Shown piece after piece: positions 24,064 to 31,065 of a DNA stretch of 41,018 nt (position 1 is the stretch's first letter; every line of letters begins with the position of its first letter). The DNA comes from Oscillospiraceae bacterium (lineage in GTDB: Bacteria; Bacillota_A; Clostridia; Oscillospirales; Oscillospiraceae): the NCBI GenBank assembly GCA_017398105.1, contig JAFQHF010000191.1, positions 1-41,018 on the forward strand, read 5' to 3'. The notes beneath the pieces were generated by a model that saw only the letters and a program-made list of their open reading frames with translations, did not search any database and was not told the origin of the DNA. The position numbers were made by a program, and so were the translations under genes.

Positions 24064-24684
24064 ATGGATCTGAACCGCACACCGGAGCGCCTGCGCATCC
24101 CCTTCACCCGGGAGGACGACGGCGACATCATTGAATTCGAGCAGCGCTGCGCCCTGGGACGGGTGCAGCTCCACGGCATCGTCACCGACGTGGCCCGGGA
24201 CGAGCGGCACTACTCCGGATTCTATAAATTTATCCGGTGTCTGCTCTACGGCGAACCTTACCAGCTGCGCAAGGCCGGGCGCAATGACTACGGCACCACC
24301 GCCAGCTACACCACCCTCCGCCTGGAACCCCTGGAGCAGAACGGCCTTGCACGGGAAGTCCTCTGCTTCGGGGAGCTGACCAGCCGCTTATCCTGCGGCG
24401 ACGAGGTTATGCTGCAGGTGCGCCGGGTGCGCAGCCAATACCACTTCGCAGGGGGCGAGAATCTGACTCTGGGCATCCGGATCCGGGGCGACCTGTTCTG
24501 CGTTCGGCTGGGGATCTTCCTGATCCCCTTTCTGCTGCTGATCGCCGCCTTTGTCCCCATGATACCAGAGCTGAGCCTGGCCATTCGGGAACTGGCCAGC
24601 ACCATCCTCACCTATGCAGTGGTGGGATTTGTGCTGTATTTCGCCATATTCCGGGACATCATCCGCTTTTTCCGCAGACGATAA
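24064..24684 (+). CDS. Two-TM membrane protein of unknown function
   Basis: This 206-aa protein has a soluble N-terminal part of about 145 residues, rich in beta-type sequence, and two C-terminal membrane helices (about 148-170 and 176-198) ending in a basic RDIIRFFRRR tail, so the soluble part and the tail are probably cytoplasmic. The layout of a small beta domain plus two helices resembles membrane-bound accessory proteins, but I do not recognise the family. AGGAGG lies 7 nt before the ATG. It is the first gene of the second rightward transcript, 15 nt before the HerA/VirB4-like ATPase, which may use it as its membrane dock. Confidence 0.6.
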   Translation: MDLNRTPERLRIPFTREDDGDIIEFEQRCALGRVQLHGIVTDVARDERHYSGFYKFIRCLLYGEPYQLRKAGRNDYGTTASYTTLRLEPLEQNGLAREVLCFGELTSRLSCGDEVMLQVRRVRSQYHFAGGENLTLGIRIRGDLFCVRLGIFLIPFLLLIAAFVPMIPELSLAIRELASTILTYAVVGFVLYFAIFRDIIRFFRRR

Positions 24685-24699
24685 GAGGAGGTAGCTACT

Positions 24700-27159
24700 G
24701 TGAACAGCATTCTGCACAAACGCTTCGACCGGGCCATGGAATTCTCCCGCCGCCTGCCCGACCTGCTTCACACTCCCGCCCGCCGGGAGGTTCTGCCCTT
24801 CCGGGCCTGGGGCGATGCAGTCAACTGCGTGTCCTACACCCGGATCACCGGCTTCCGCAGTCTGGGAGCTGCCGAAATTCTGGGCCAGATCCGCACCCTT
24901 GCAGCCGACTTAGGCGGACAGGGGCAGGATCTTCTGGCCGCGCTGGTCTGCGATGGCCGGGAATGGGCGCTGTACTTAGGCACCAGCCGCAGCCAGAGCC
25001 TTCTGGAGCGGCAGGTGGAGAGCCTGCTGCCCATGGTTCAGCAGCAGCGGCCCGACCCCGGGGATCCCCTGTTCCGCAGCTATCCCTACGGCGGCTGTGT
25101 CGGCAACCTGGGCCCTCTCCGGGCCCGGTGGGATCCGGTGCTCCGCCGCATTGGCAGCACCCCCTGCATCCTGGCGCTGCTGCTGAAGGCCGCGCCAGAG
25201 CTGCCGGAGCAGGATCTGAACACGCTGGACGGCCTTTGCCGGGATCTGGAGCAGTATGCCACCCGCCGTGTCCCCATGGGCTTCACCGGAAGCCAGAGCC
25301 GTACCATGTCCGATGAGCTGATGCTCCGGGGACAGCAGACCGCCGCCGGATTCCGGCAGCGGATCCAAAGCGGCATCCTCGGCCATTGCCATGTGGGAGC
25401 CTTCTGGTATGGCGCCATGACGCCGGAGGGAGCGGATGCGGTCGGCAGCATCCTAGAGGACAGTCTGGAGCCTGGGGAGGGAAATCTCCGGGGCAGAGCC
25501 TACGCCCAGCCCCTGGATATGACCACCTTCCAGTTTGACGGCTTCTACCTGCCCTGGCTTCAGCGGGGCGGGCTTCCCGGTCTTCCCCTGCTGCAGAATC
25601 CTCTGGTGGATCTGCTGCCGCCGGAGGAAGCCGCCGCGCTGGCGCCCATCCCTCAGGATTCCCATCTGGGCTTCTGGGTGGATCTGCCCCTGCGGGATCA
25701 GACCAGCTTCCACGAGTTCGACATCACACCCCATGCGGTACATGGCCAGCCCGTTCCATTAGGTACCATCACCGGTTCCGGACAGGAAGAGGCCCTGGGT
25801 ACGCTGGATATAGGGCAGCACGCGCTGCTCTGCGGCTCCAGCGGTGCCGGCAAATCCACGACCATCCGCAAACTGATCGCGGGTCTGGACCGGCTGAATA
25901 TCCCCATCCTGATCATGGAGCCGGTGAAGGGCAGCTTCTCTAATCTGCCCAGCTATGGTGTGGAGACCACCATATATTCCAGCGGTATTGGCGGCATCCC
26001 CTTGGAATTCAACCCCTTCATCCCCGAGGAAATGACCACCATCCACAGCCACATCAAGTCCCTCTGCACCGCCATCACCGCCGCCACGGACAACGAATCC
26101 CCCATCCCCCAGGCGCTGGAAATGGTCATCACCCAGGCCTACCGGGATCATGGCTGGGAAAGCGGCGATATGGTGCTGCCCGGGCATCAGAAGACCTTCC
26201 CAACCTTCCGGGAGGTGCGGGATATGATCATGCCCTTCTTCCGCAACTGCGGGCTGTACCAGGGCGAAGTCCGCACCAATGTAAGCTCGGCATTGTATGT
26301 CCGACTGACCGCCCTGGCGGGCTTCCGGTTCCTTCAGGGCAGCAGAAAGCTGCCTGTGGCGGAGATCCTGGGCCGAAATACCCTGATCCGCTTCGATGGG
26401 CTGGACATGCTGCCGGACAAATGCGCCTTCGCCAATTTTGTGCTGATCAACATCAACGAGCATCTGCGGGCCCAGGGCACCTTCCATGGCCTGCGGCAGG
26501 TGATCATTCTGGACGAGGCCCACAATTTCCTGCTCAAGCCTACCGGCACCAACAGCTCCGCAGCCGCCGTCAGTGAATTCTTCGGCAATCTGCTCAGCGA
26601 GATCCGGGAATACGGTGTGGGCATGGTGGTGGCTGACCAGCGGGTGTCCATCTTGAACCAGAGCGTGGTGGAGAACACCGGCATCAAGGTCCTCCATGCC
26701 ATGTCCTCCCAGGAGGACGAGCAGATCGCCACCGGCGCGCTGAAGCTCACGGAGTACCAGCGGCAGCTGTTTCAGACGCTGCCGCTGGGTCGCGCAGTGG
26801 TCAGCATCCGGGGCCAGCGGCCCATCATCCAGGTCCAGGTGGAGAAACCCCAGGCCGCCAGCACCTCCCTCTGCCAGATGTGCCGCTACTGCCGGTTCTC
26901 CCACCTGTGCTGCCGGGACGCGGTTCTGCTCCGTCTGGAGGATGCCCCGATTGGGGACTGGTGCGCATCGCTGCTGGGAGTTCTGGGGGATGAAGCCCAG
27001 CTGAAGCAGGCCATCCGCCAGATTTTCCGGGATCTGAATGCCCAGCAGGAGCCGCCCCATATCCGCCAGTGCCTGTTCGGTCACATTGTGGAGCGGGGCA
27101 TCCCCGGGGATCAGTACCGGCAGTTCCTCAACCACGTATACACCCAGTACAAAGAATAA
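24700..27159 (+). CDS. HerA/VirB4-like (DUF87-type) ATPase with a C-terminal Cys cluster
   Basis: This 819-aa protein starts with GTG; AGGAGG lies 8 nt upstream. The first 370 residues resemble the N-terminal barrel region of HerA/VirB4-type ATPases. Walker A is CGSSGAGKST (378-387), Walker B is VIILDEAHNF with DEAH at 605-608, and QRVSILNQ plus VLHAMSSQED follow as in HerA-like motors. Near residues 725-738 there is C-x2-C-x2-C-x5-CC, which could bind zinc or an Fe-S cluster. HerA-like ATPases are hexameric motors that translocate DNA (with NurA) or drive protein export. No NurA nuclease lies nearby. With a two-TM protein before it and a metallopeptidase-like protein after it, either DNA or peptide handling is possible. 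It is 16 nt from each neighbour. Confidence 0.8.
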   Translation: MNSILHKRFDRAMEFSRRLPDLLHTPARREVLPFRAWGDAVNCVSYTRITGFRSLGAAEILGQIRTLAADLGGQGQDLLAALVCDGREWALYLGTSRSQSLLERQVESLLPMVQQQRPDPGDPLFRSYPYGGCVGNLGPLRARWDPVLRRIGSTPCILALLLKAAPELPEQDLNTLDGLCRDLEQYATRRVPMGFTGSQSRTMSDELMLRGQQTAAGFRQRIQSGILGHCHVGAFWYGAMTPEGADAVGSILEDSLEPGEGNLRGRAYAQPLDMTTFQFDGFYLPWLQRGGLPGLPLLQNPLVDLLPPEEAAALAPIPQDSHLGFWVDLPLRDQTSFHEFDITPHAVHGQPVPLGTITGSGQEEALGTLDIGQHALLCGSSGAGKSTTIRKLIAGLDRLNIPILIMEPVKGSFSNLPSYGVETTIYSSGIGGIPLEFNPFIPEEMTTIHSHIKSLCTAITAATDNESPIPQALEMVITQAYRDHGWESGDMVLPGHQKTFPTFREVRDMIMPFFRNCGLYQGEVRTNVSSALYVRLTALAGFRFLQGSRKLPVAEILGRNTLIRFDGLDMLPDKCAFANFVLININEHLRAQGTFHGLRQVIILDEAHNFLLKPTGTNSSAAAVSEFFGNLLSEIREYGVGMVVADQRVSILNQSVVENTGIKVLHAMSSQEDEQIATGALKLTEYQRQLFQTLPLGRAVVSIRGQRPIIQVQVEKPQAASTSLCQMCRYCRFSHLCCRDAVLLRLEDAPIGDWCASLLGVLGDEAQLKQAIRQIFRDLNAQQEPPHIRQCLFGHIVERGIPGDQYRQFLNHVYTQYKE

Positions 27160-27174
27160 AGGAGGTACATACCT

Positions 27175-28233
27175 ATGTTAGACAGCGGCGATTCCGGCGA
27201 TACCGTCGACACCGGCAACACCACCGATACCGGTGATACCGGCGGCACCACTGACTCCGGCACCGTTTCCGATGCCGGCAGCACCAGCGACACCACAACC
27301 ACCGACACCACGGACAGCCCCGCTTCCGATCCCGGCGGTCTGGAGTCCACCGCGGCAGTTACGGACACAGGCAGTTCCTCCGGCAAGAGCGGCACCGAGA
27401 CCACAGCTTCACTGGACACCAAGGGCGCCGCCCTGAACGCGGTGGCAACGGAGAAGAGCTTCGATGCCCTGGCCACCCAGGCCAAGAACAATGCCGTGGA
27501 GCACGCAAAGAGCAACAGCAGCCCCGAGCGGCAGGCCGAACTGACCGCCATCAAGGACGCGCCCAATAATGCCCGTCTGGCAGACACCCCCAACCCCAAT
27601 GCCCTGGGCGGCCACAGTATGGACACCGGCGCCATCGTCTGCAAGAACGGTCTGACCAACGTCCAGGCCGCCCACGTGGCCCAGCACGAATTCACCCACA
27701 AAACCTCCTTCCAGGACAGCAAGGTGACGGAGACGGAAACCAGCACCATATCCGAAAAGATCAGTGGCATCCACTCCCTGGTCCGGGAAACCAGCAAAAC
27801 CACCGGCGAAACCACCGTAAAAAGCGACAGCAACCGATCCCTGAACGAGGGCTTCACCGAGCGGGAGACCCTGGCCACGGAGGTGGAAGCCTACGGCAAG
27901 GTCACAGACTGCGGCCTGAAGTGCTACACCCAGAACATGGACTACGCAGCCCAGCTGGAAGCCCTGGTGGGCCGAGATACGGTCACCGCCGCCTACTACA
28001 GCGGCGACCTGGAGGGGCTGACCAATGCCGTCAACCAGCTGGCCAAGGACGAAACCGCCTGGGCAAGCCTGAACGAGAAGCTGGACACCCTGTGCTCCAG
28101 CAAGGAAGGAAAAACCGCAGAGGAGCTGGCGGAAATCGAAAATACAAAAGCCGAACTGGATGCCCTGATGGCCCGGATGGCCGAAAATAAGGCCCAGATT
28201 GAAGCCGCCAAACAAAATGGAGGGAAAACATAA
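27175..28233 (+). CDS. HExxH metallopeptidase-like protein with a Thr/Asp/Gly-rich head
   Basis: This 352-aa protein begins with about 80 residues of low complexity made of Thr, Asp, Gly and Ser (repeats like TDTGDTGGTTDSG), with no signal peptide. A helical part follows, then H171-E-F-T-H175 in an AHVAQHEFTHKTSF context and NEGFTE (224-229), giving the two His and a likely Glu ligand of a gluzincin zinc site. The C terminus is coiled coil (about 300-350). HExxH proteins next to export-type ATPases are often secreted effectors or toxins, but the head could also be an assembly tag. AGGAGG lies 9 nt before the ATG. Its stop overlaps the next start by 1 nt (TAATG). The fold call rests on the motif only; proteolysis is unproven. 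Confidence 0.65.
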   Translation: MLDSGDSGDTVDTGNTTDTGDTGGTTDSGTVSDAGSTSDTTTTDTTDSPASDPGGLESTAAVTDTGSSSGKSGTETTASLDTKGAALNAVATEKSFDALATQAKNNAVEHAKSNSSPERQAELTAIKDAPNNARLADTPNPNALGGHSMDTGAIVCKNGLTNVQAAHVAQHEFTHKTSFQDSKVTETETSTISEKISGIHSLVRETSKTTGETTVKSDSNRSLNEGFTERETLATEVEAYGKVTDCGLKCYTQNMDYAAQLEALVGRDTVTAAYYSGDLEGLTNAVNQLAKDETAWASLNEKLDTLCSSKEGKTAEELAEIENTKAELDALMARMAENKAQIEAAKQNGGKT

Positions 28234-28658
28234 TGGAAAATCAGATTCTGCTGCACTTCATCCAGTACCTGTCCAAGAAGGCGCCTGATCCCGACGGGGT
28301 TTATGCCGACCGGCAGCTCGCCCAGGGGATCCGGGACTATATCCGCGAAGAAAAGCTTGTGGAGGTCATCCAAAAGGCCGGAGTCTCCAAGGCCGGTCTG
28401 CCCATCTATCTGGATATGCGCCTGGCCCGGTTCCGGGATATGCCCTACGAGAACATCCGCTACTTCTTCTGTCACCGGGCGCTTCTGGCCCAGATCAACG
28501 ATCTGGTGGCATGGTTCCGGGAGAATCGGGATGCCCCCGATGACCGGCTCCGCCGCAACCGTCTGCGTCTGCGGGAGCTGTGCGCCCAGCTGGGCAGCGA
28601 TCCTACCAGCCGCGCCCTTGCAAAGGAAGCGCTGTTCCACGCGGAATTTGACAGCTAA
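28233..28658 (+). CDS. Small helical protein of unknown function
   Basis: This 141-aa protein has no recognised domain. It is mostly helical, Arg-rich in the second half (DDRLRRNRLRLRELCAQLG) and has a two-aromatic core (NIRYFFCHRALL). Its ATG shares one base with the stop of the metallopeptidase-like gene, so it is translationally coupled to it. Such coupling often links an effector to its chaperone or immunity protein, which is a guess here. The gene ends 2 nt before the third copy of the shared regulatory element, so the second transcript probably stops near here. Confidence 0.65.
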   Translation: MENQILLHFIQYLSKKAPDPDGVYADRQLAQGIRDYIREEKLVEVIQKAGVSKAGLPIYLDMRLARFRDMPYENIRYFFCHRALLAQINDLVAWFRENRDAPDDRLRRNRLRLRELCAQLGSDPTSRALAKEALFHAEFDS

Positions 28659-28662
28659 GCTT

Positions 28663-28715
28663 GCAGAAATTGCATCCGCAGATCACTGCAAAAGGGAGCT
28701 TCGATTCTTTATAAT
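28663..28715 (+). promoter_or_regulatory. Shared activator-type element plus consensus -10, copy 3 (58-aa peptide)
   Basis: GCA (28663-28665), 7 nt, CATCCGCAGA (28673-28682), exactly 27 nt, then a perfect TATAAT (28710-28715). The -35 position (TGCAAA) is weak. This is the same geometry as copies 1 and 2, with the best -10 of the three, so the peptide gene should be the most strongly expressed member. Confidence 0.7.
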
Positions 28716-28763
28716 GTACTTGTAAACCAAACAACTTCCACAACAAAGAAAGGGGAAATCACC

Positions 28764-28940
28764 ATGAAGAAAACCAACACCATCACCACCAACACCACCA
28801 ACTACCAGGGCAAGCTTCCCGTGGAGGCTGTCTGGTACGGCGGCAAACAGGGCAGTCTCCCTGAGGGCGGTACCTGGCACGGCGGTAAGCAGGGCAGCCT
28901 CCCCGAGGGCGGTACCTGGCACGGCGGCATCCGCGCATAG
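28764..28940 (+). CDS. 58-aa peptide with tandem W(H/Y)GG repeats
   Basis: A Thr/Asn-rich leader of 15 residues (MKKTNTITTNTTNYQ) is followed by three related units, each with an aromatic-GG motif: VEAVWYGG, PEGGTWHGG and PEGGTWHGG, joined by KQGSL and ending GG-IRA. In DNA this is a 42-nt tandem unit (28839-28880, 28881-28922), the second copy with mostly silent changes, so the peptide is under selection. AAAGGGG lies 9 nt before the ATG, the gene has its own promoter copy and its own terminator. Gly-Gly motifs are what a JAB enzyme cuts after and what an E1 activates. This makes it a candidate tag or substrate for the JAB-E1 protein. A RiPP-like precursor is the main alternative, though no modifying enzyme of a known RiPP class is present. 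Confidence 0.7.
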   Translation: MKKTNTITTNTTNYQGKLPVEAVWYGGKQGSLPEGGTWHGGKQGSLPEGGTWHGGIRA

Positions 28941-28944
28941 GGGT

Positions 28945-28976
28945 AAGGAGGCACTCCGGAACGGAAGTGCCTCCTT
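28945..28976 (+). terminator. Intrinsic terminator of the 58-aa peptide gene
   Basis: AAGGAGGCACT (28945-28955) pairs fully with AGTGCCTCCTT (28966-28976), and CCG/CGG extends the stem inside with one bulged A. TTCCTC follows, a weak U-tract. It starts 5 nt after the stop codon, which makes the peptide gene monocistronic. Confidence 0.75.
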
Positions 28977-29061
28977 CCTCGTGGCTCTGCCCGCTGCATC
29001 TGTGAAATGCTTCGCCTGATTTGAACCAAACGATTACTGCGTTTATCCGGGAGGTATACTT

Positions 29062-29760
29062 ATGAAAAAGAAATTTGCATTTGATGTTCCCATTTATGGT
29101 CTGAAGGAGGACTATCCCGATGTTTTTTCGCAGGTTCGGCTTGCTGAGCGGTATTACCTGGATGGGAACTATGCTGAGGCGGCCAGGATCTGGGTGGACG
29201 CGGCTGAAGTGGGAAATGTGAAAGCATCTTACCGGCTTGCAGTGCTTCTGAAGGATACGGAAGTGATCCCCCTCCCCCGCCGGGAACGGTTTCGAAGAAG
29301 TGAACAGCTGCTGCTGAAGTTTTGCGGTCGCTATCCCGATGGCAGGATTGAGCTGGAGCTGGCTGATCTGTATTTCCACAGCGGAAGATACGCCAGCGCT
29401 GTTGGCTACCTGCTGAAGGCGAAGCAACGAGGCGCGCAGGCGGAGCCCGGCCTGCTGGAGACTTATCGGAAGCATCTGGAGAGAAGCTCCATCGAGGTGG
29501 GGAACGATCCCCATGGATCCTATGTACTCGGCTCCGCACTTGTGGATGCAGGACTTCTGGAAAAGGGCATCTTTTTTCTGGAACAGGCAGTGGAATATGG
29601 CGGTAGCAGTCAATGGGCGGCCTGCGCCGCGCTGGAAGCAGCCCGTGCCTGTGATGGGCTGCAGGGGTATGAGGGGCTGCGCCGCAAGTATCTGGATCAG
29701 GCATCCCGGCTGGGAAATCCCGAGCTTCTGCGTCGGCGAATACATCCTCCTGCCGGGTAA
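29062..29760 (+). CDS. Sel1/TPR-like repeat protein
   Basis: This 232-aa protein is built of helical pairs typical of Sel1/TPR repeats: AERYYLDGNYAEAARIWVDA, then AAEVGNVKASYRLAVLLKD, later YFHSGRYASAVGYLLKAKQR and GLLEKGIFFLEQAVEYGGS. Such scaffolds mediate protein binding. There is no signal peptide. GGGAGG lies 7 nt before the ATG. It lies beyond the terminator of the peptide gene, has no copy of the shared element, and ends before a strong terminator. It may be the last member of the accessory system or a passenger. Codon use is a little more AT-rich than in the neighbouring operon. Confidence 0.65.
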   Translation: MKKKFAFDVPIYGLKEDYPDVFSQVRLAERYYLDGNYAEAARIWVDAAEVGNVKASYRLAVLLKDTEVIPLPRRERFRRSEQLLLKFCGRYPDGRIELELADLYFHSGRYASAVGYLLKAKQRGAQAEPGLLETYRKHLERSSIEVGNDPHGSYVLGSALVDAGLLEKGIFFLEQAVEYGGSSQWAACAALEAARACDGLQGYEGLRRKYLDQASRLGNPELLRRRIHPPAG

Positions 29761-29785
29761 TGATTGTCCAACCTGATATAGAGCT

Positions 29786-29821
29786 GGACCTGTTGCGAAG
29801 TTTACACTTCGTGACAGGTCC
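29786..29821. terminator. Terminator between the Sel1-like gene and the TnpV cassette
   Basis: GGACCTGT (29786-29793) pairs with ACAGGTCC (29814-29821), and CGAAGT (29796-29801) with ACTTCG (29806-29811) inside. It lies between two convergent genes and should serve both, though only a short AATACTATTT follows. Confidence 0.65.
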
Positions 29822-29825
29822 AATA

Positions 29826-30128
29826 CTATTTCTGAAGTTCAAACATTAGGTGTGCCCCGTATTGCAAACCGTCCAAGAAAGCTTTATGTTCGTAGGCGGT
29901 ACAAAGGCTGCAGCAGAGGTTGAAGACGGCATTATTGTCTTCCAATGGCAAATGGCCCAAGAGAAGATCCAGTTCCCGGAAGTCATCCCGGATGTCCTGT
30001 GGGTCGGATTCGTGGGATTCCTGATAGACTTGGTAAAGCTGATCCAAGACAGTTTTACAGTCGCTTTCGCTGGGATCGAAGGGATGCGCTTCGATGTAGG
30101 CTTTCAGCCGCTGAGCAATATTATCCAT
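29826..30128 (-). CDS. DUF6809-like protein of the TnpV cassette
   Basis: This 100-aa acidic helical protein (MDNIAQRLKAYIEAHP...) resembles the short proteins, DUF6809 as I recall, that follow tnpV on clostridial mobile elements. It has two Cys in NLCCSLC. Its start overlaps the end of tnpV by 8 nt, so the two are co-translated. Function unknown. It ends just before the terminator at 29786-29821. Confidence 0.65.
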   Translation of the reverse strand: MDNIAQRLKAYIEAHPFDPSESDCKTVLDQLYQVYQESHESDPQDIRDDFRELDLLLGHLPLEDNNAVFNLCCSLCTAYEHKAFLDGLQYGAHLMFELQK

Positions 30129-30471
30129 TGTAGATCAGCTCCTCCCGGATGATTTCTTCCGCTCTGGCGGAGATGTTGTTCATGCGTTGGGTCCAGCCGA
30201 TGGGATCGGCAGCTTTCAGAGCTTCGGTAATACCCTCTGCGAATTGCATTTGGGTGAGCAGGGTATCCATACGCTGCTGGGCTTGATCGTTCAGGTCGGC
30301 AAGGTATGTCCAGAGCTTTCCGGACAGGACAAGGTTGTTGAACCGGATGGGGTGGCATTCTTTGAGATAATCCCGATACATGCGACCCCATTTACCGATA
30401 GGTCGGGTTTCCTCCGGCAGCTTCAGATCCGGGATGAAGTAATCCCCGGAGCGAATGTAATTGATGTTCAT
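30121..30471 (-). CDS. tnpV: TnpV transposon-encoded protein
   Basis: This 116-aa protein matches the TnpV family of clostridial mobilisable elements: MNINYIRSGDYFIPDLKLPE, then ETRPIGKWGRMYRDYLKE, then GKLWTYLADLNDQAQQRM and a basic AEEIIREELI end. The role of TnpV is not established; it travels with conjugative and mobilisable elements. The ATG at 30471 has GGAGG 7 nt upstream. A promoter TCGACA-17-TAAAAT and a terminator hairpin lie just upstream and are duplicated, in decayed form, at 4473-4597. The recombinase that usually accompanies such a cassette is not in the window. Confidence 0.85.
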   Translation of the reverse strand: MNINYIRSGDYFIPDLKLPEETRPIGKWGRMYRDYLKECHPIRFNNLVLSGKLWTYLADLNDQAQQRMDTLLTQMQFAEGITEALKAADPIGWTQRMNNISARAEEIIREELIYNG

Positions 30472-30597
30472 GGTCAAGCCTCCTTCGATTGGTTTCTACC
30501 ACAATTTTACCGCTCCGGTTGCTGATTGTCGAACTTGTCACAACGCAAAAACTGCGCCTGCACTTCGATCAAAAGTGCAGGCGCAGGATCAATTTTT
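30472..30597. repeat. Right copy of the direct repeat: terminator plus tnpV promoter
   Basis: It pairs with 4473-4597. On the minus strand it reads: stem CTGCGCCTGCACTT/AAGTGCAGGCGCAG, then TTTTTGCG (an intrinsic terminator for anything coming from the right), then TCGACA-17-TAAAAT, then GGAGG and the tnpV ATG. The hairpin is kept in both copies through paired changes. Confidence 0.85.
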
Positions 30598-31065
30598 ATA
30601 AGAAAAATAGCTGTCAAATCAGGCCTTAATATTTGCAGGTGGTGTAGAAATGGTGTAAATCAAGGATCAGAAAACTGAAAAGTCGTTGCGGCTCTAGGAG
30701 AAACGGATTTATGTTTTAATACTGCCGTGGCAGACAAACAGTATTTTTATCATTGCTATCATTCTCCTCGATAAACCACGATTTGCTTAAGCGCATTTTA
30801 TCACATCGAAGTCTCAAATTCCACCATGAATATTTGTTGTTCGGGAAGCAGAAGGACTTCCTGCTACAGCAGACAAGGCATGTCTTGCGGTTTGTTTATA
30901 CTAGTTTTTGTTAAAAAGCTTTAAGAGCTTTTTATAGCACCGAAGGTGCGTCAAAAACTTTATGAGACGGGATTCTATGATTTTCTTTTTCGAAAATCAT
31001 AGAATCGGCAGCGCAGAAAGCGATGCCTTTTTATTTAAAATTGAAGATTTTAAATAAAAAGAGTA
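30598..31065. other. Gene-free stretch with a cluster of perfect hairpins
   Basis: No gene is supported. AT-rich DNA at 30600-30900 shows no clear feature. Four palindromes then follow: AAAAAGCT/AGCTTTTT (30913-30932), GCACC/GGTGC (30937-30949), a perfect 15-bp stem GATTCTATGATTTTC (30971-30985 with 30992-31006), and a perfect 14-bp A/T-only stem TTTTTATTTAAAAT (31028-31041 with 31047-31060). The last probably ends the GH112 transcript. Confidence 0.6.

Noticed and set aside
24700..28233. A type IV secretion system
   Set aside because: Only one VirB4/HerA-like ATPase is present; no VirB6, VirB8 or coupling protein is visible.
19367..28715. CRISPR-like reading of the repeated element
   Set aside because: The three copies are kilobases apart, short, and each tied to a promoter; there is no spacer array and no cas gene.
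4704..28940. A known system such as CBASS, BREX, DISARM or an extracellular contractile injection system
   Set aside because: There is no nucleotide cyclase, no PglX/PglZ or methyltransferase, and no sheath, tube or baseplate gene.
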